Origin: Capnocytophaga bilenii
GTDB taxonomy: Bacteria > Bacteroidota > Bacteroidia > Flavobacteriales > Flavobacteriaceae
Direction: 5' to 3'
Length of the DNA stretch: 64,000 nucleotides
Assembly: GCF_017565765.1 (NCBI RefSeq)
Contig: NZ_JAGDYP010000002.1
Coordinates: 124,001 to 188,000, forward strand
Every line of letters begins with the position of its first letter. The first letter of the stretch is position 1. The notes under the pieces were generated by a model. That model searched no databases, had not been told where the DNA came from, and saw nothing but the letters and a program-made list of their open reading frames with translations. This document shows positions 51,678 to 61,337 of this stretch, one piece after another. The translations under genes and the position numbers were made by a program.

Positions 51678-52946
51678 ATGAAATTAAAGCTAAAAATAAT
51701 TGTATTACTACTGTTATTGCCATTAACCCTGATGGGGCAGCGGCAAAAAGACTTAGAGCAACGCAAGAAGGCACTGTTGGAACAAATAAAACAGATGTCG
51801 GCACTGCGCCAACAACAAAGTCAGCAACACCGCACCACCATACAACAAATAGAAGCTGCCAATGAGAAAATACAAATGCGCACGCGGCTTATACAAATAA
51901 ATCAGCAGCAAGCTAATATGCTGTCTAAAGAAATTGCTAATAATGAAAAAGAACTCCGTACGCTTAAAAAAGAATTAGAATATCACCAAGGTGAATATGC
52001 GAAAACCATACGGCAGTCGTACAAAAGCAAATCTGCCGAAAATAGATTGTTATTTATACTCTCATCGGAAAGCTTTGGGCAAGCCTACAAGCGGCTTACC
52101 TATATGAAACAATATGTAAATTACCGTCACGACCAAGTAACGCAAATACAGACGAAAACTGAGGAAATAAGGCGTATTAACGATACTTTGGTTGTACAAC
52201 GCAACGAAAAAAATAAAGTTCTTGCTGAACAGCGCCGTGAGCAAGCCTTGTTGCAGCAAGAAAAGCGAGAATTGGAACAGCTGGCAGTAAATATACGTCA
52301 GGTGGAGCGCAATTACGAAGCCCAAATACGCGAAAAGCAAAAGCAAGCAAATGCTATTGATAAAAAAATACAGCAACTCATACGCTTGGCTATCATAGAG
52401 GCGAATAGACGCGAAAGCAGCAAGGTGAATGCCAATACAGGAGGTACTGCTGTTGCTACTACACCTCCTCCGGAAGAAGACGATAGTACTACCGAAGTGG
52501 CTTTTGTACTTACTCCCGAAACACGGCGTGTGGCGAATAGCTTTGAAGCCAATAAAGGCAACCTGATATGGCCTGTGGTAAAAGGCTACAAATCACAAGG
52601 TTTTGGGGTGTACTACGACCCTGTGTATCCTGAATTGCAACATTATAACAACGGTGTTACCATTGCTACGGAGCGTGATGCTGAGGCTCGTTGCGTGTTT
52701 GAAGGTGAGGTGTCGGCGATACAATCTATCCCAGGTAGTAATAAGGTGGTGCAGGTACGGCACGGGAATTACATCACTATTTACTATAATTTGACAGAGG
52801 TGTATGTGAAAAAAGGCGATAAAGTACGTGCTAAAGAGCCATTAGGAAAAATATTTACTAACAGTAAAGGGAAAACCGAAATGAAATTCTTTCTATATAA
52901 GAACACTACACGCCTGAACCCTGAGTTTTGGATACACAAATTGTAA
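51678..52946 (+). CDS. EnvC-like murein hydrolase activator (degenerate LytM)
   Basis: 422 residues: signal peptide (to about 21), a long coiled coil (about 25-245) and a C-terminal LytM fold (about 300-420). The zinc site of active M23 enzymes is lost: where HxxxD is expected the protein has 'HYNNGVTIA', and the HxH strand reads 'TEMKFFLYKN'. The 'VRHGNYITIYYNLTEVYVKKGDKVRAKEPLGKIF' segment is typical of EnvC proteins, which are themselves inactive and switch on amidases during cell division. Confidence 0.88.
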   Translation: MKLKLKIIVLLLLLPLTLMGQRQKDLEQRKKALLEQIKQMSALRQQQSQQHRTTIQQIEAANEKIQMRTRLIQINQQQANMLSKEIANNEKELRTLKKELEYHQGEYAKTIRQSYKSKSAENRLLFILSSESFGQAYKRLTYMKQYVNYRHDQVTQIQTKTEEIRRINDTLVVQRNEKNKVLAEQRREQALLQQEKRELEQLAVNIRQVERNYEAQIREKQKQANAIDKKIQQLIRLAIIEANRRESSKVNANTGGTAVATTPPPEEDDSTTEVAFVLTPETRRVANSFEANKGNLIWPVVKGYKSQGFGVYYDPVYPELQHYNNGVTIATERDAEARCVFEGEVSAIQSIPGSNKVVQVRHGNYITIYYNLTEVYVKKGDKVRAKEPLGKIFTNSKGKTEMKFFLYKNTTRLNPEFWIHKL

Positions 52947-52994
52947 TTGGGGATTAGTAAATGAAAGGATTGACTTTTACAAATTAATATAAAT

Positions 52995-54014
52995 ATGAGT
53001 AAAATAGTAGTAACGGGTGGACTTGGTTTTATTGGGTCGCACACTGTAGTAGCCTTGCAAGAAGCAGGCTTTGAAGTTGTTATTATTGACAACCTGTCTA
53101 ATGCTGAAGAAAGTGTATTAGGCAAAATTGCTAAAATTACGGGTATTACCCCTGTGTTTGAGAAATTTGACCTTAGAGATAAGGCTGATGTAAAAGACTT
53201 TTTTAAACGCCATAATGATGTGCAGGGGGTGATACACTTTGCTGCCTCAAAGGCTGTGGGTGAAAGTGTAGAAAAGCCTTTGCTTTACTACGAAAACAAT
53301 CTTAATTCGCTTATTTATTTGCTTCAGGAACTTAGTGCTTTGCCAAAGGCTAACTTTATATTTAGTTCTTCTTGTACCGTTTATGGTCAGGCAGATGAAT
53401 TGCCCGTAACAGAAAACGCTCCTGTGAAGAAGGCTGAATCGCCTTATGGTAATACCAAACAAATAAGCGAAGAAATCATCGTAGATACTTGTCGTGTAAC
53501 GCCCAACTTGCAGGCTATTGCTTTGCGCTACTTCAACCCTATAGGGGCACACCCTTCAACAGAAATAGGCGAGCTTCCTATAGGCGTACCTCAAAACTTA
53601 GTGCCTTTTATCACACAAACAGCAATAGGCTTGCGCGAAAAACTATCGGTATTTGGTAATGATTACCCAACTGTTGATGGTACTTGTATCCGTGATTATA
53701 TTCACGTAGTAGATTTGGCACAAGCACACGTAGTGGCTTTGCAACGCCTTATCGAGGGTAAGAATACCGAAAATTACGAAGTATTCAATATCGGTACGGG
53801 CAAAGGTAGTAGCGTGCTGGAGGTGATTGAAAGCTTTGAGCGCGTATCGGGCAAAAAACTGAACTACCAAATTATAGGCAGGCGCGCAGGTGATGTGGTA
53901 GCCGCTTACGCCAATACTGATAAAGCAAACAACGTATTGGGCTGGAAAGCAAAAAGCACCCTTGACGAGGCGCTTCTATCGGCTTGGCAATGGGAACAAA
54001 AAGTAAGACAATAA
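52995..54014 (+). CDS. galE: UDP-glucose 4-epimerase
   Basis: 339 residues. Rossmann motif 'VTGGLGFIGSHTVVALQEAGF', active-site Ser/Tyr/Lys in 'FSSSCTVYGQ' and 'SPYGNTKQISEEI', and 'ALRYFNPIGAHPSTEIGE'. It interconverts UDP-glucose and UDP-galactose for surface glycans. The next gene begins 4 nt after its stop but is of a different pathway. Confidence 0.95.
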   Translation: MSKIVVTGGLGFIGSHTVVALQEAGFEVVIIDNLSNAEESVLGKIAKITGITPVFEKFDLRDKADVKDFFKRHNDVQGVIHFAASKAVGESVEKPLLYYENNLNSLIYLLQELSALPKANFIFSSSCTVYGQADELPVTENAPVKKAESPYGNTKQISEEIIVDTCRVTPNLQAIALRYFNPIGAHPSTEIGELPIGVPQNLVPFITQTAIGLREKLSVFGNDYPTVDGTCIRDYIHVVDLAQAHVVALQRLIEGKNTENYEVFNIGTGKGSSVLEVIESFERVSGKKLNYQIIGRRAGDVVAAYANTDKANNVLGWKAKSTLDEALLSAWQWEQKVRQ

Positions 54015-54018
54015 CCCA

Positions 54019-54558
54019 ATGAAAACCTGTACCATACAAAACAACACAATTAGCCTGAACCATTCGGTTATTTTTACCGAAAAGGGTATCCCTCTTGCTG
54101 AATTTGCTAAAAAGGCACTGAAAGCCTTGCGTGTGGAATACGCCAAGTTCTACAAGATGGATACCCTTAGCAAGATGGCTTTTTTGGCAGCTGAGGTACT
54201 TTTAAGTCCGTTTTCGCAAGAGGAGAAAAATGGGATAGCGCTTGTATTTGCGAATCGTGCTGCGAGTTTGGATACGGACTTGAAACATCAGGCTACAATA
54301 GCAGATGAAGGAGAATACTATCCGAGTCCGGCGGTATTTGTATATACACTGCCTAATATTTGCTTGGGCGAGATAAGTATCAGACATCAGCTTAAAACCG
54401 AAAATGCTTTTATGGTATTTGATAACTACGGGCAAGCAGAGGTGTTTTTCAAAGAGTATAGTCGGCAGCTAATAGCCGAAAAGTCAGCTGAAAAAGTGCT
54501 TTGCGCGTGGGTGGAAGTACTTGAAGATGAATGTGAAGTGATAGCAACACTTTACTAG
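54019..54558 (+). CDS. Short ketosynthase-related protein (3-oxoacyl-ACP synthase-like)
   Basis: 179 residues. The segment 'IALVFANRAASLDTDLKHQ...YPSPAVFVYTLPNICLGEISIRHQLKTEN' follows the ketosynthase fold around the usual active-site region, but the cysteine is absent and the protein is far shorter than a ketosynthase. Such proteins sit in flexirubin/aryl-polyene clusters beside an ACP and a full ketosynthase, as here. It may be a chain-length or structural partner of the ketosynthase at 54869. Confidence 0.6.
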   Translation: MKTCTIQNNTISLNHSVIFTEKGIPLAEFAKKALKALRVEYAKFYKMDTLSKMAFLAAEVLLSPFSQEEKNGIALVFANRAASLDTDLKHQATIADEGEYYPSPAVFVYTLPNICLGEISIRHQLKTENAFMVFDNYGQAEVFFKEYSRQLIAEKSAEKVLCAWVEVLEDECEVIATLY

Positions 54559-54559
54559 A

Positions 54560-54591
54560 TTTGTGTAATTGCTAATAAATGGCTATCTTTG
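54560..54591 (+). promoter_or_regulatory. Promoter of the ACP-ketosynthase-rnhB operon
   Basis: TTTG (54560-54563), 20-nt spacer, TATCTTTG (54584-54591), 20 nt before the ATG of the ACP gene. Confidence 0.65.
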
Positions 54592-54611
54592 CACTCTAAA
54601 CTATTATATTA

Positions 54612-54869
54612 ATGGACGCACTTATTTTAGAACTGAAGAAAAAAATTATTGAAGTATTAAACCTTGAAGAGGTAACTCCTGAAGATATTCAGGACGATGA
54701 GCCTCTGTTTGGTACGGGTTTAGGCTTAGACTCCATAGATGCCCTTGAACTAATTGTACTATTAGATAAAAATTACGGCATCAGATTGGACGACCCCAAG
54801 AAAGGGAAAGAAATATTTCACTCGGTAAAAACAATGGCTGAATATATCACAGCACACCGCACCAAATAA
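54612..54869 (+). CDS. Acyl carrier protein
   Basis: 85 residues with the phosphopantetheine site 'GLDSIDALEL' (S41). The sequence departs from housekeeping AcpP ('DSLD'), and the gene lies next to a ketosynthase with a 1-nt overlap (TAATG), so it is a dedicated ACP of a secondary fatty acid or aryl-polyene/flexirubin-type pathway. Confidence 0.9.
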   Translation: MDALILELKKKIIEVLNLEEVTPEDIQDDEPLFGTGLGLDSIDALELIVLLDKNYGIRLDDPKKGKEIFHSVKTMAEYITAHRTK

Positions 54870-56065
54870 TGCCTCCTAAAATAGTTGTAACGGGTATGGG
54901 TATCATCTCTTCAATAGGTAATTCTGTTGAAGCGAATTTTTACGCACTCACCCACAAGCGCACAGGGCTTTCTGTTATAGAAAACCTTGTTACGGCACAT
55001 AAGAACAATATCAGGGTGGGGGAGGTGAAGCTCACCAATATTCAACTTGCTGAAAAACTACATCTTCCTATTGTAAATGCCTACTCACGCACTTCGCTGC
55101 TGGGGATTATTGCAGTGAAAGAGGCAATAGCCAATGCAAATCTTATTCCTAAACAGCTTGGCAATGCAGGTTTTATCAATGCTTCTACGGTAGGCGGTAT
55201 GGATATGACTGAGCGTTACTTTTTTGAGTATGAGAATAGTGAGTCGGTAAGGCGTTACATCACCACGCACAATATAGGCGATGTTACCCATCAAATTGCT
55301 GATTATTTTCGCTTGAAAGGTATAGTAACAAGTGTGAGCACGGCTTGTTCATCATCGGCTAATGCTATTATTACTGCGGCGCACCTGCTCACTACGGGTA
55401 GGGCTGATTGCCTAATAGTAGGGGGGAGTGATGCGCTCTCAAAATTTACTATCAATGGCTTTAATAGCCTGATGATACTCTCGGATAGCGAATGTACGCC
55501 TTTTGATGCACATCGCAAAGGATTGAACTTGGGTGAAGCAGCGGCTTATTTGGTATTGGAAACTGAAGAGAATGCTTTAAGGCGTGGTGCAAAAATAAAG
55601 GCTGTACTTAGTGGCTGGGGCAATGCAAATGATGCTTACCACCAAACGGCTTCTTCTGAAGATGGACAAGGGGCTTATTTGGCTATGCAACAAGCACTAC
55701 AAATAGCACACTTACAGCCCGAAACTATAGACTACATCAACGCTCACGGTACAGCGACCCCTAATAACGACCTTTCGGAAAGTAGGGCTTTATTGCGTGT
55801 TTTTGGTGAGTGTGTACCTCATTACAGTTCTACTAAACCTTTTACGGGGCATACTTTAGGGGCGGCATCGTCTGTAGAGGCTGTTTTTAGTGTAATGGCA
55901 CTGCGCAATGACATTGTATTTCCTAATTTGAACTATCAAACTCCAATGCCCGAAGTGCCTATACGCCCTCAAACAGAATTATTACACTTGCCTGTAAGGC
56001 ACGTGCTTTCTAACTCGTTTGGCTTTGGGGGGAACTGCTCGGCACTTATATTTAGCAAAAAATAA
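54869..56065 (+). CDS. Beta-ketoacyl-ACP synthase (FabF-like)
   Basis: 398 residues. The thiolase-fold catalytic triad is complete: C160 ('[10 protein letters not shown]'), H293 ('[10 protein letters not shown]') and H328 ('[10 protein letters not shown]'). It extends the chain carried by the neighbouring ACP. With the ACP and the short ketosynthase-like protein it looks like part of an aryl-polyene or flexirubin pathway, but the dehydratase, reductase and aromatic ammonia-lyase are not in the window, so the product is inferred only in general terms. Confidence 0.88.
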   Translation: MPPKIVVTGMGIISSIGNSVEANFYALTHKRTGLSVIENLVTAHKNNIRVGEVKLTNIQLAEKLHLPIVNAYSRTSLLGIIAVKEAIANANLIPKQLGNAGFINASTVGGMDMTERYFFEYENSESVRRYITTHNIGDVTHQIADYFRLKGIVTSVSTACSSSANAIITAAHLLTTGRADCLIVGGSDALSKFTINGFNSLMILSDSECTPFDAHRKGLNLGEAAAYLVLETEENALRRGAKIKAVLSGWGNANDAYHQTASSEDGQGAYLAMQQALQIAHLQPETIDYINAHGTATPNNDLSESRALLRVFGECVPHYSSTKPFTGHTLGAASSVEAVFSVMALRNDIVFPNLNYQTPMPEVPIRPQTELLHLPVRHVLSNSFGFGGNCSALIFSKK

Positions 56066-56078
56066 ATATATTATAAGA

Positions 56079-56675
56079 ATGTTACAGCTTTACTATCATT
56101 GTTCATCAGAAGCTGGTACCGATGAAGCAGGGAGGGGGTGCTTGGCAGGACCTGTAACCGCCGCAGCTGTAATACTTCCTGCTGGCTTTAGTAACAATCT
56201 TCTTACCGATTCAAAACAGCTTACAGAAAAGCAACGCAATATATTACGCCCTATTATTGAGCGTGAGGCTGTTGCCTATGCTGTTTGTCATATTATGCCC
56301 CATGAGATAGACCAATTGAATATCCTTAGAGCTTCTATCACTGCTATGCACCGCGCAATAGCACAGCTTAATCCTCAACCTACTTTTATAGCTGTAGATG
56401 GCAATAAATTTGTGCCTTACAATAGTATTCCACACGCTTGTATCGTAAAAGGCGATGGCAAAATACAGACGATTGCTGCGGCTTCGGTACTTGCTAAAAC
56501 TTATCGCGATGCTTATATGGAAACCCTTGCAGCTGATTATCCTGAGTACCATTGGGAGCAAAATAAAGGCTATCCAACTACCGAACATCGCAAAGCTATA
56601 GCCGAATATGGTGCTACGCCTCATCATCGCAAAACTTTCCAGCTACTACCTGCCCAGCAGCTTTCGTTATTTTAA
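56079..56675 (+). CDS. rnhB: Ribonuclease HII
   Basis: 198 residues from ATG 56079; an alternative start at 56019 would overlap the ketosynthase end. Motifs: '[20 protein letters not shown]' (catalytic D, E), 'LTDSKQL', 'VDGN' and 'KTYRDAYM'. It removes ribonucleotides from DNA and RNA from RNA-DNA hybrids. The IS1182-type element begins 5 nt after the stop. Confidence 0.95.
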   Translation: MLQLYYHCSSEAGTDEAGRGCLAGPVTAAAVILPAGFSNNLLTDSKQLTEKQRNILRPIIEREAVAYAVCHIMPHEIDQLNILRASITAMHRAIAQLNPQPTFIAVDGNKFVPYNSIPHACIVKGDGKIQTIAAASVLAKTYRDAYMETLAADYPEYHWEQNKGYPTTEHRKAIAEYGATPHHRKTFQLLPAQQLSLF

Positions 56676-56737
56676 ACTATAAAACGAAGAGCCTGTCCGA
56701 AAAGTTTTAAAAGGCTGATTATCAGTAATGAATAAAA

Positions 56738-56767
56738 AAGAGGCTATCTTTTATCGGATAGCCTCTT
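56738..56767 (+). terminator. Hairpin upstream of the IS1182 transposase
   Basis: Arms AAGAGGCTATC / GATAGCCTCTT, 11 bp perfect, 8-nt loop, followed by ATTATTT. It resembles the terminal repeats of the element itself. It could block read-through from rnhB into the transposase. Confidence 0.65.
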
Positions 56768-56771
56768 ATTA

Positions 56772-56803
56772 TTTGGTGTTTTACCACAAATTTTGTATCT
56801 TTG
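56772..56803 (+). promoter_or_regulatory. Promoter of the IS1182 transposase
   Basis: TTTG (56772-56775), 20-nt spacer, TATCTTTG (56796-56803), 19 nt before the ATG. The promoter matches the host consensus well. Confidence 0.7.
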
Positions 56804-56822
56804 TGGCTCCTAAAAAAACACT

Positions 56823-58445
56823 ATGACAAAAATATCATTTAAATCTGAACCTGACAAATTTTTAACACTTTTTCCCGAAAATATTTTTGATAAAATAGAT
56901 AAGAACCATCCTGCTAAACTAGTTGAAATGGTTGTTAATCAATTAGATATAAAAGATATACTTCAAAAATATAAGGGGGGAGGATGTTCTGCGTATCATC
57001 CTCGTACGATGATAAAAATAATCTTTTATAGCTACCTTTCTAATATTTATTCTTGCCGTAAAATGGCTCTCGCAGTTAAAGAGAATCTTCCTCTTATGTA
57101 TTTGGCAGGTGGTACAACTCCTGATTTTAGAACTATTAATGATTTTAGAGGCAAAACTCTGAAAGATTCTCTGCAAAAACTTTTTGCTGAAATTGTAAAA
57201 CTCTTAGTAAAAGAAGGTTATCTTAGCCTTGATATTCAGTATATTGATGGTACAAAAATAGAGTCAGCTGCCAATAAATATACTTTTGTGTGGAGAGGTT
57301 CTGTAGAGAAGTACAAGGAAAGGTTAGAAGCAAAAATTAATAAAGTACTTTCTGATATAGAAGATAGTATACAATCTGATAATCAAGAAATTAACAAAAA
57401 GGAACTTCCTAAAGAAATTAATGCAGAAGCACTTAAAGAGCAATTATCCCAAATCAATAAAAGGCTAAAAGAACCTACTAAAAAACAAGAAAGAGAGTTA
57501 CAAAAGCTTCAAAATGAATATCTTCCAAAGTTAGAACAATACGAAAAAAGTTTAGAGATAATGGGAGATAGGAACTCTTATAGTAAAACAGATACTGATG
57601 CTACTTTTATGCGAATGAAAGATGATCATATGAAAAATGGTCAGTTAAAGCCAGCTTATAATGCTCAAATATCTACTGAAAATCAGTTCATTACTCACGT
57701 TAGCATCCATCAAACGCCAAGTGATACTACTACATTAGAAAGTCATCTAAATGGGTTTGAAAAGAATTATCAGAAACAAAGCAAAGAAGTTTGTGCTGAT
57801 GCAGGGTATGGCAGTGAAGAAAACTACGAAATACTTGAAAGAAAAGGTGTTAAGGGATATATAAAGTTCAGTTTTTTTCATATAGAACAGAAAAAGAAGC
57901 AAAAAGAAGACCCATTTTTAGTTCAAAATATGTACTATAACCTAAAAGAGGATTATTATGTATGTCCAATGGGGCAAAAACTACGAAATGTAGGGAAGGG
58001 GAAGCGAATATCGAGTAATGGATATAAATCAGAAATTGCTTATTACCAGGCACAAAGATGTGAGGGGTGTCCGCTTAGAGGTTTATGTCATAAATCAAAA
58101 GGCAACCGAAGAATAGAGGTTAATTATCGATTAAATCAGTTAAAATCACGAGCGAGAGCATTATTAACCAGTGAAAGAGGTCAGTATCATCGTAGAAAGC
58201 GTCCGATAGAAGTTGAAGCAGTATTTGGACAGCTAAAAAGTGATAATAAGTTTAATCGGTTCACACATAGAGGTAAGGAAAAAGTAGAAATGGAATTTTT
58301 ACTAATGTCAATTGGTCATAATTTTAGAAAATTATTGTCTAATAGGAAGAAGACCGCCCAATTGGAAGCAAAAACTAATAAAAACACACTAAAATCTTCT
58401 CAAAATACAACTTTTTTATTTTCTTACCTTTTACAAGCTGCTTAA
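56823..58445 (+). CDS. IS1182-family transposase
   Basis: 540 residues, apparently intact. The DUF772-type N-terminal domain ('HPRTMIKIIFYSYLSNIYSCRKMALAVKENLPLMYLAGG...PDFRTINDFR') is followed by 'LSLDIQYIDGTKIES' (first Asp), a coiled-coil insertion of about 85 residues, 'EVCADAGYGSEENYE' (second Asp), a Cys-rich segment ('CPMGQKL', 'CEGCPLRGLCHKSKGN') and 'RPIEVEAVFGQLKSDNKFNRFTHRGKEKV' (Glu). This is the usual DDE layout of the family. Confidence 0.93.
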   Translation: MTKISFKSEPDKFLTLFPENIFDKIDKNHPAKLVEMVVNQLDIKDILQKYKGGGCSAYHPRTMIKIIFYSYLSNIYSCRKMALAVKENLPLMYLAGGTTPDFRTINDFRGKTLKDSLQKLFAEIVKLLVKEGYLSLDIQYIDGTKIESAANKYTFVWRGSVEKYKERLEAKINKVLSDIEDSIQSDNQEINKKELPKEINAEALKEQLSQINKRLKEPTKKQERELQKLQNEYLPKLEQYEKSLEIMGDRNSYSKTDTDATFMRMKDDHMKNGQLKPAYNAQISTENQFITHVSIHQTPSDTTTLESHLNGFEKNYQKQSKEVCADAGYGSEENYEILERKGVKGYIKFSFFHIEQKKKQKEDPFLVQNMYYNLKEDYYVCPMGQKLRNVGKGKRISSNGYKSEIAYYQAQRCEGCPLRGLCHKSKGNRRIEVNYRLNQLKSRARALLTSERGQYHRRKRPIEVEAVFGQLKSDNKFNRFTHRGKEKVEMEFLLMSIGHNFRKLLSNRKKTAQLEAKTNKNTLKSSQNTTFLFSYLLQAA

Positions 58446-58579
58446 GAATCCAAAATCTTGAATATTTTAGAAAATATAAAATAAAATCTTAAAAAAGAAG
58501 GCTGTCTTTAAAAGTTTAAACAAAACTTTTCGGACAGCCTCTTCGTTTTGTAATTGTTTCTGCTTATAATCTGTTTTGA

Positions 58580-59845
58580 TTAATCAACTTTGATGTCGGT
58601 ATTTACGTTCTTACTACCTGCTAAAGCGTAGAATAGCAAGTAAGCAAGAGCAAGTACTATTACCCAATAACTTTGTATATAACCTACTACATCGGCTACC
58701 CAGCCTTGCAATGCAGGCAAAATACCTCCACCACACACCATTACCATAAAGATACCTGAAGCTGCTGCGGTGTATTTTCCTAATCCGTTGGTGGCAAGGT
58801 TGAAAATACCTCCCCACATTACCGAAGTACACAATCCACAAAGCACAAAGAATAAGATGCTAATAGGGACTTCAGCCATTGCAAACGATAGGTTTTCTTG
58901 TAGGGCTGGTACTGTTACGGTTACGCTTTCGGGCATAAAAATAGCCACTGTTACTAATATCAACCCTAAAGCTGATACAAACGACAACATTGCCTTACTA
59001 GAAATAACGTTGCCCAAGCCTCCGCCTATAAATCGTCCTATAAACATCAAAAACCAATAAGTACCTACTACCGAGCCTGCTACAACTTCAGCTATACCTA
59101 AATTTTGCATATATACGTTGCTGATATTTGCTATTCCCACTTCTATCCCTACATATAAAAAGATAGCTACCGCTCCTAATACAAAGTGACGGAATGATAG
59201 CGGACTTATTTTGCTATCTGCTTCTACGCGGCTGCTTTCTGCTTGAGGTTCTGGTATTTGTACCATTGTAAGCACTATAAAAGTAAGTGCAAAAATACCC
59301 ATTGCCAAGAACAACACAGGGTTTGCATTAGCAATCTTGGCAGTAGCGAGGTTTCCTATAAGGTATCCACCTAATACGGGTGCTATAGTAGCCCCAATAG
59401 AGTTCAGTGCGCCACCAAATTGCAATAGCTGGTTTCCTTTTTTGCCACCACCACCTAGTGTGTTGAGCATTGGGTTTACTACCACGTTTAGCATACACAT
59501 AGAGAAGCCCGCAACAAACGCTCCTGCAAGATATACCCCAAAACTATCTAATACCCCTGAAAAATAGGTGATACATACCCCTGCAAAACCTACTACTATA
59601 GCAGTAAGTGCGGTTTTTTTATAACCTATGTTTTGCAACATTTTCCCTGCGGGGATACCCATAAAAGCATAGGCAATGAAGTTTGCAAAATTACCCAATT
59701 GTGAAAGCAATACTGAGGTGTCGAATTGGCTTTTTACGATTTTACCTAATGGGTTTTGTAGCCCTGTTACGAATGATATCATAAAGAAAAGCGCAAACAT
59801 CATTACGATGGGCAATAAGTAACTTTTTTTTTCTTGATTTTCCAT
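58580..59845 (-). CDS. Sugar MFS transporter (FucP-like)
   Basis: 421 residues with about 12 transmembrane helices. The FucP/glucose-galactose group shows the N-terminal pattern 'FFMISFVTGLQNPLGKIVKSQF' and 'GFAGVCITYFSG', plus 'LQFGGALNSIGATIAPVLGGYL'. It imports a hexose or fucose with protons. A promoter lies at 59962-59993. The IS1182 element sits downstream in the convergent gap. Confidence 0.9.
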   Translation of the reverse strand: MENQEKKSYLLPIVMMFALFFMISFVTGLQNPLGKIVKSQFDTSVLLSQLGNFANFIAYAFMGIPAGKMLQNIGYKKTALTAIVVGFAGVCITYFSGVLDSFGVYLAGAFVAGFSMCMLNVVVNPMLNTLGGGGKKGNQLLQFGGALNSIGATIAPVLGGYLIGNLATAKIANANPVLFLAMGIFALTFIVLTMVQIPEPQAESSRVEADSKISPLSFRHFVLGAVAIFLYVGIEVGIANISNVYMQNLGIAEVVAGSVVGTYWFLMFIGRFIGGGLGNVISSKAMLSFVSALGLILVTVAIFMPESVTVTVPALQENLSFAMAEVPISILFFVLCGLCTSVMWGGIFNLATNGLGKYTAAASGIFMVMVCGGGILPALQGWVADVVGYIQSYWVIVLALAYLLFYALAGSKNVNTDIKVD

Positions 59846-59961
59846 TATTATATGTTTTTTGTTATTTTATTTACTTGTTATAAAAAGGTAATAAAAGAAA
59901 TTACCCCTTCACTATCAGCCATATAGGCAGGCGTTTTTCAAAAGATTTATTAAAACGACTG

Positions 59962-59993
59962 CAAAAGTAAATAATAATAATGAAAAACGCAAC
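59962..59993 (-). promoter_or_regulatory. Promoter of the sugar MFS transporter
   Basis: Minus strand GTTG (59990-59993), 20-nt spacer, TACTTTTG (59962-59969). The leader would be about 110 nt. Between 59846 and 60009 nothing else is recognised. Confidence 0.5.
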
Positions 59994-60009
59994 TAAAATA
60001 CTAACTTTT

Positions 60010-61311
60010 TTAAGGTTTATTTATGAAATTTTTTACACCACCTTTTATTTTTATAGGGGTTGCTTTTCTATTTATTTCGTAATCAGTGATTCGGGAGCTG
60101 CGCAGGTAAAGTTCTCTGTCTTTTATTTCTGCCTCTATTCTTGCTGAGGGTCGTCTTCTTCGGAATAAATAATATGGGTAACCTGTATTGAAATATCCTT
60201 GAAAAGTGAGCCTTTCCTCCCCGCGTAATACTGTAATTTCTGTAGGGTCGCCTGCTCGCTTTTTGCTCGTGTACATCATAGGGATAAATGGCGAACTAAC
60301 GCTGTCTTTTTCCAAAGCTATCACTATATCACCTTCTTTTACGCCAAGCCGCTTAGCGGTAACAGTGTCATTCTTAAAGCCAGCAACTTTCAGTCCGTTG
60401 CCTTTGTAGTTATAGTCAAATTTTAATCCCAAATCGGCTTTGTTGTTGTAGATTTTTACTCGCTGCTGTGGCTTGTGCCATTCGGCTTTTGCGCTTGTGG
60501 TATCTATCGCTTTTACCCTTAGCCAACCGATGCCCTTAGGATTTTGATAATCAGAAGTTTCCCATACAATGCGCATAAGCGGTTTTCGTGTATGGCTGCC
60601 GATAAATTGCAATAAATTATCCTCTTCAGTATCAAAATAGCCCATAAAGTGGTCGCCAGCGAGGCTGCGAAAAGTAATATTAGGGTTTTCTGTCTTCAAA
60701 AAGTCAATAGTAGGTGTAATTTGTTCTATGGGATACAGCGTATCGCTATAGGTATTTACGATGTAGAAAGGCTTTTCGTTGGTATTACAAGGGTAAATTT
60801 CGTCTTCGCCCAGCATACTTGCTACTTTTATACTGCCATTTAGGGCGATAAATCCTGCAAAATCGGTAGGATAAGTCATAGAGAAATAGTAAACTCCCGA
60901 TGCTCCGTCCGAAAAACCTGCCAAAAACACTTTGTTTTCGTCAATTTTATACTGTTTCTTTACAGCTGCAATTTCGTCTAATACCATTTGGCAGCCTATT
61001 TCGTCAAACCAAGTGCAGCCTTTTTGCCCAAACGGAAAGAGCAAATAATAATCTCCTCTGTCGGCTAAGCCAACAAAAGGCGATTGCTCTACGTATTTTT
61101 CAGGATTCGGACGAATAGCTGGCGAACCAATTGCCCCGTGCAAAAATACTACCAAAGGCTTGCCGCCTTTTTTTGCTGATGTAGCTTCTTTAGGAGCGTA
61201 CACCACATAAGGACGTGTTTTCCCGTCCGCGCACGTTTGTTCGTAGGTCTTGAAATTTTGCGCCTGACCTACCAAGCCGCATACCAAGAATAAAAATCTA
61301 AAGTATTTCAT
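60010..61311 (-). CDS. Secreted alpha/beta-hydrolase (esterase-like) with C-terminal PDZ-like domain
   Basis: 433 residues with a signal peptide (MKYFRFLFLVCGLVGQAQ). The hydrolase core runs about residues 25-235: 'PLVVFLHGAIGS' (oxyanion region), nucleophile 'LAGFSDGASG' (G-x-S-x-G) and a late 'AGDHFMGYF' histidine, as in PHB-depolymerase/feruloyl-esterase-like proteins. The second half contains a PDZ-like stretch 'AKRLGVKEGDIVIALEKDSVSS' and a basic tail. It may cleave an ester in a polysaccharide or lipid outside the cytoplasm. The PDZ-hydrolase fusion is unusual. Confidence 0.75.
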   Translation of the reverse strand: MKYFRFLFLVCGLVGQAQNFKTYEQTCADGKTRPYVVYAPKEATSAKKGGKPLVVFLHGAIGSPAIRPNPEKYVEQSPFVGLADRGDYYLLFPFGQKGCTWFDEIGCQMVLDEIAAVKKQYKIDENKVFLAGFSDGASGVYYFSMTYPTDFAGFIALNGSIKVASMLGEDEIYPCNTNEKPFYIVNTYSDTLYPIEQITPTIDFLKTENPNITFRSLAGDHFMGYFDTEEDNLLQFIGSHTRKPLMRIVWETSDYQNPKGIGWLRVKAIDTTSAKAEWHKPQQRVKIYNNKADLGLKFDYNYKGNGLKVAGFKNDTVTAKRLGVKEGDIVIALEKDSVSSPFIPMMYTSKKRAGDPTEITVLRGEERLTFQGYFNTGYPYYLFRRRRPSARIEAEIKDRELYLRSSRITDYEINRKATPIKIKGGVKNFINKP

Positions 61312-61337
61312 AATAAGTGTGTTAATGTATTATTATT

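Larger units (their letters stand above)
56681..58550 (+). mobile_element. IS1182-family insertion sequence
   Basis: Inverted ends read AAAACGAAGAG(C/G)CTGTCC and continue GAAAAGTTTT, 28 bp with one mismatch. The first seven bases (AAAACGA) are absent from the MITE at 34201, so the true element probably begins at AGAG and the outer AAAACGA/TCGTTTT may be host DNA, perhaps the rnhB terminator stem into which it inserted. One transposase gene is inside, with its own promoter, and a second hairpin formed with the right end can end its transcript. Confidence 0.8.

Noticed and set aside
51678-52946. Active M23 endopeptidase
   Set aside because: The HxxxD and HxH zinc motifs are missing, so an EnvC-like activator is more likely.
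56019-56078. Upstream start for ribonuclease HII
   Set aside because: It lies inside the ketosynthase gene; ATG 56079 gives the normal family length.
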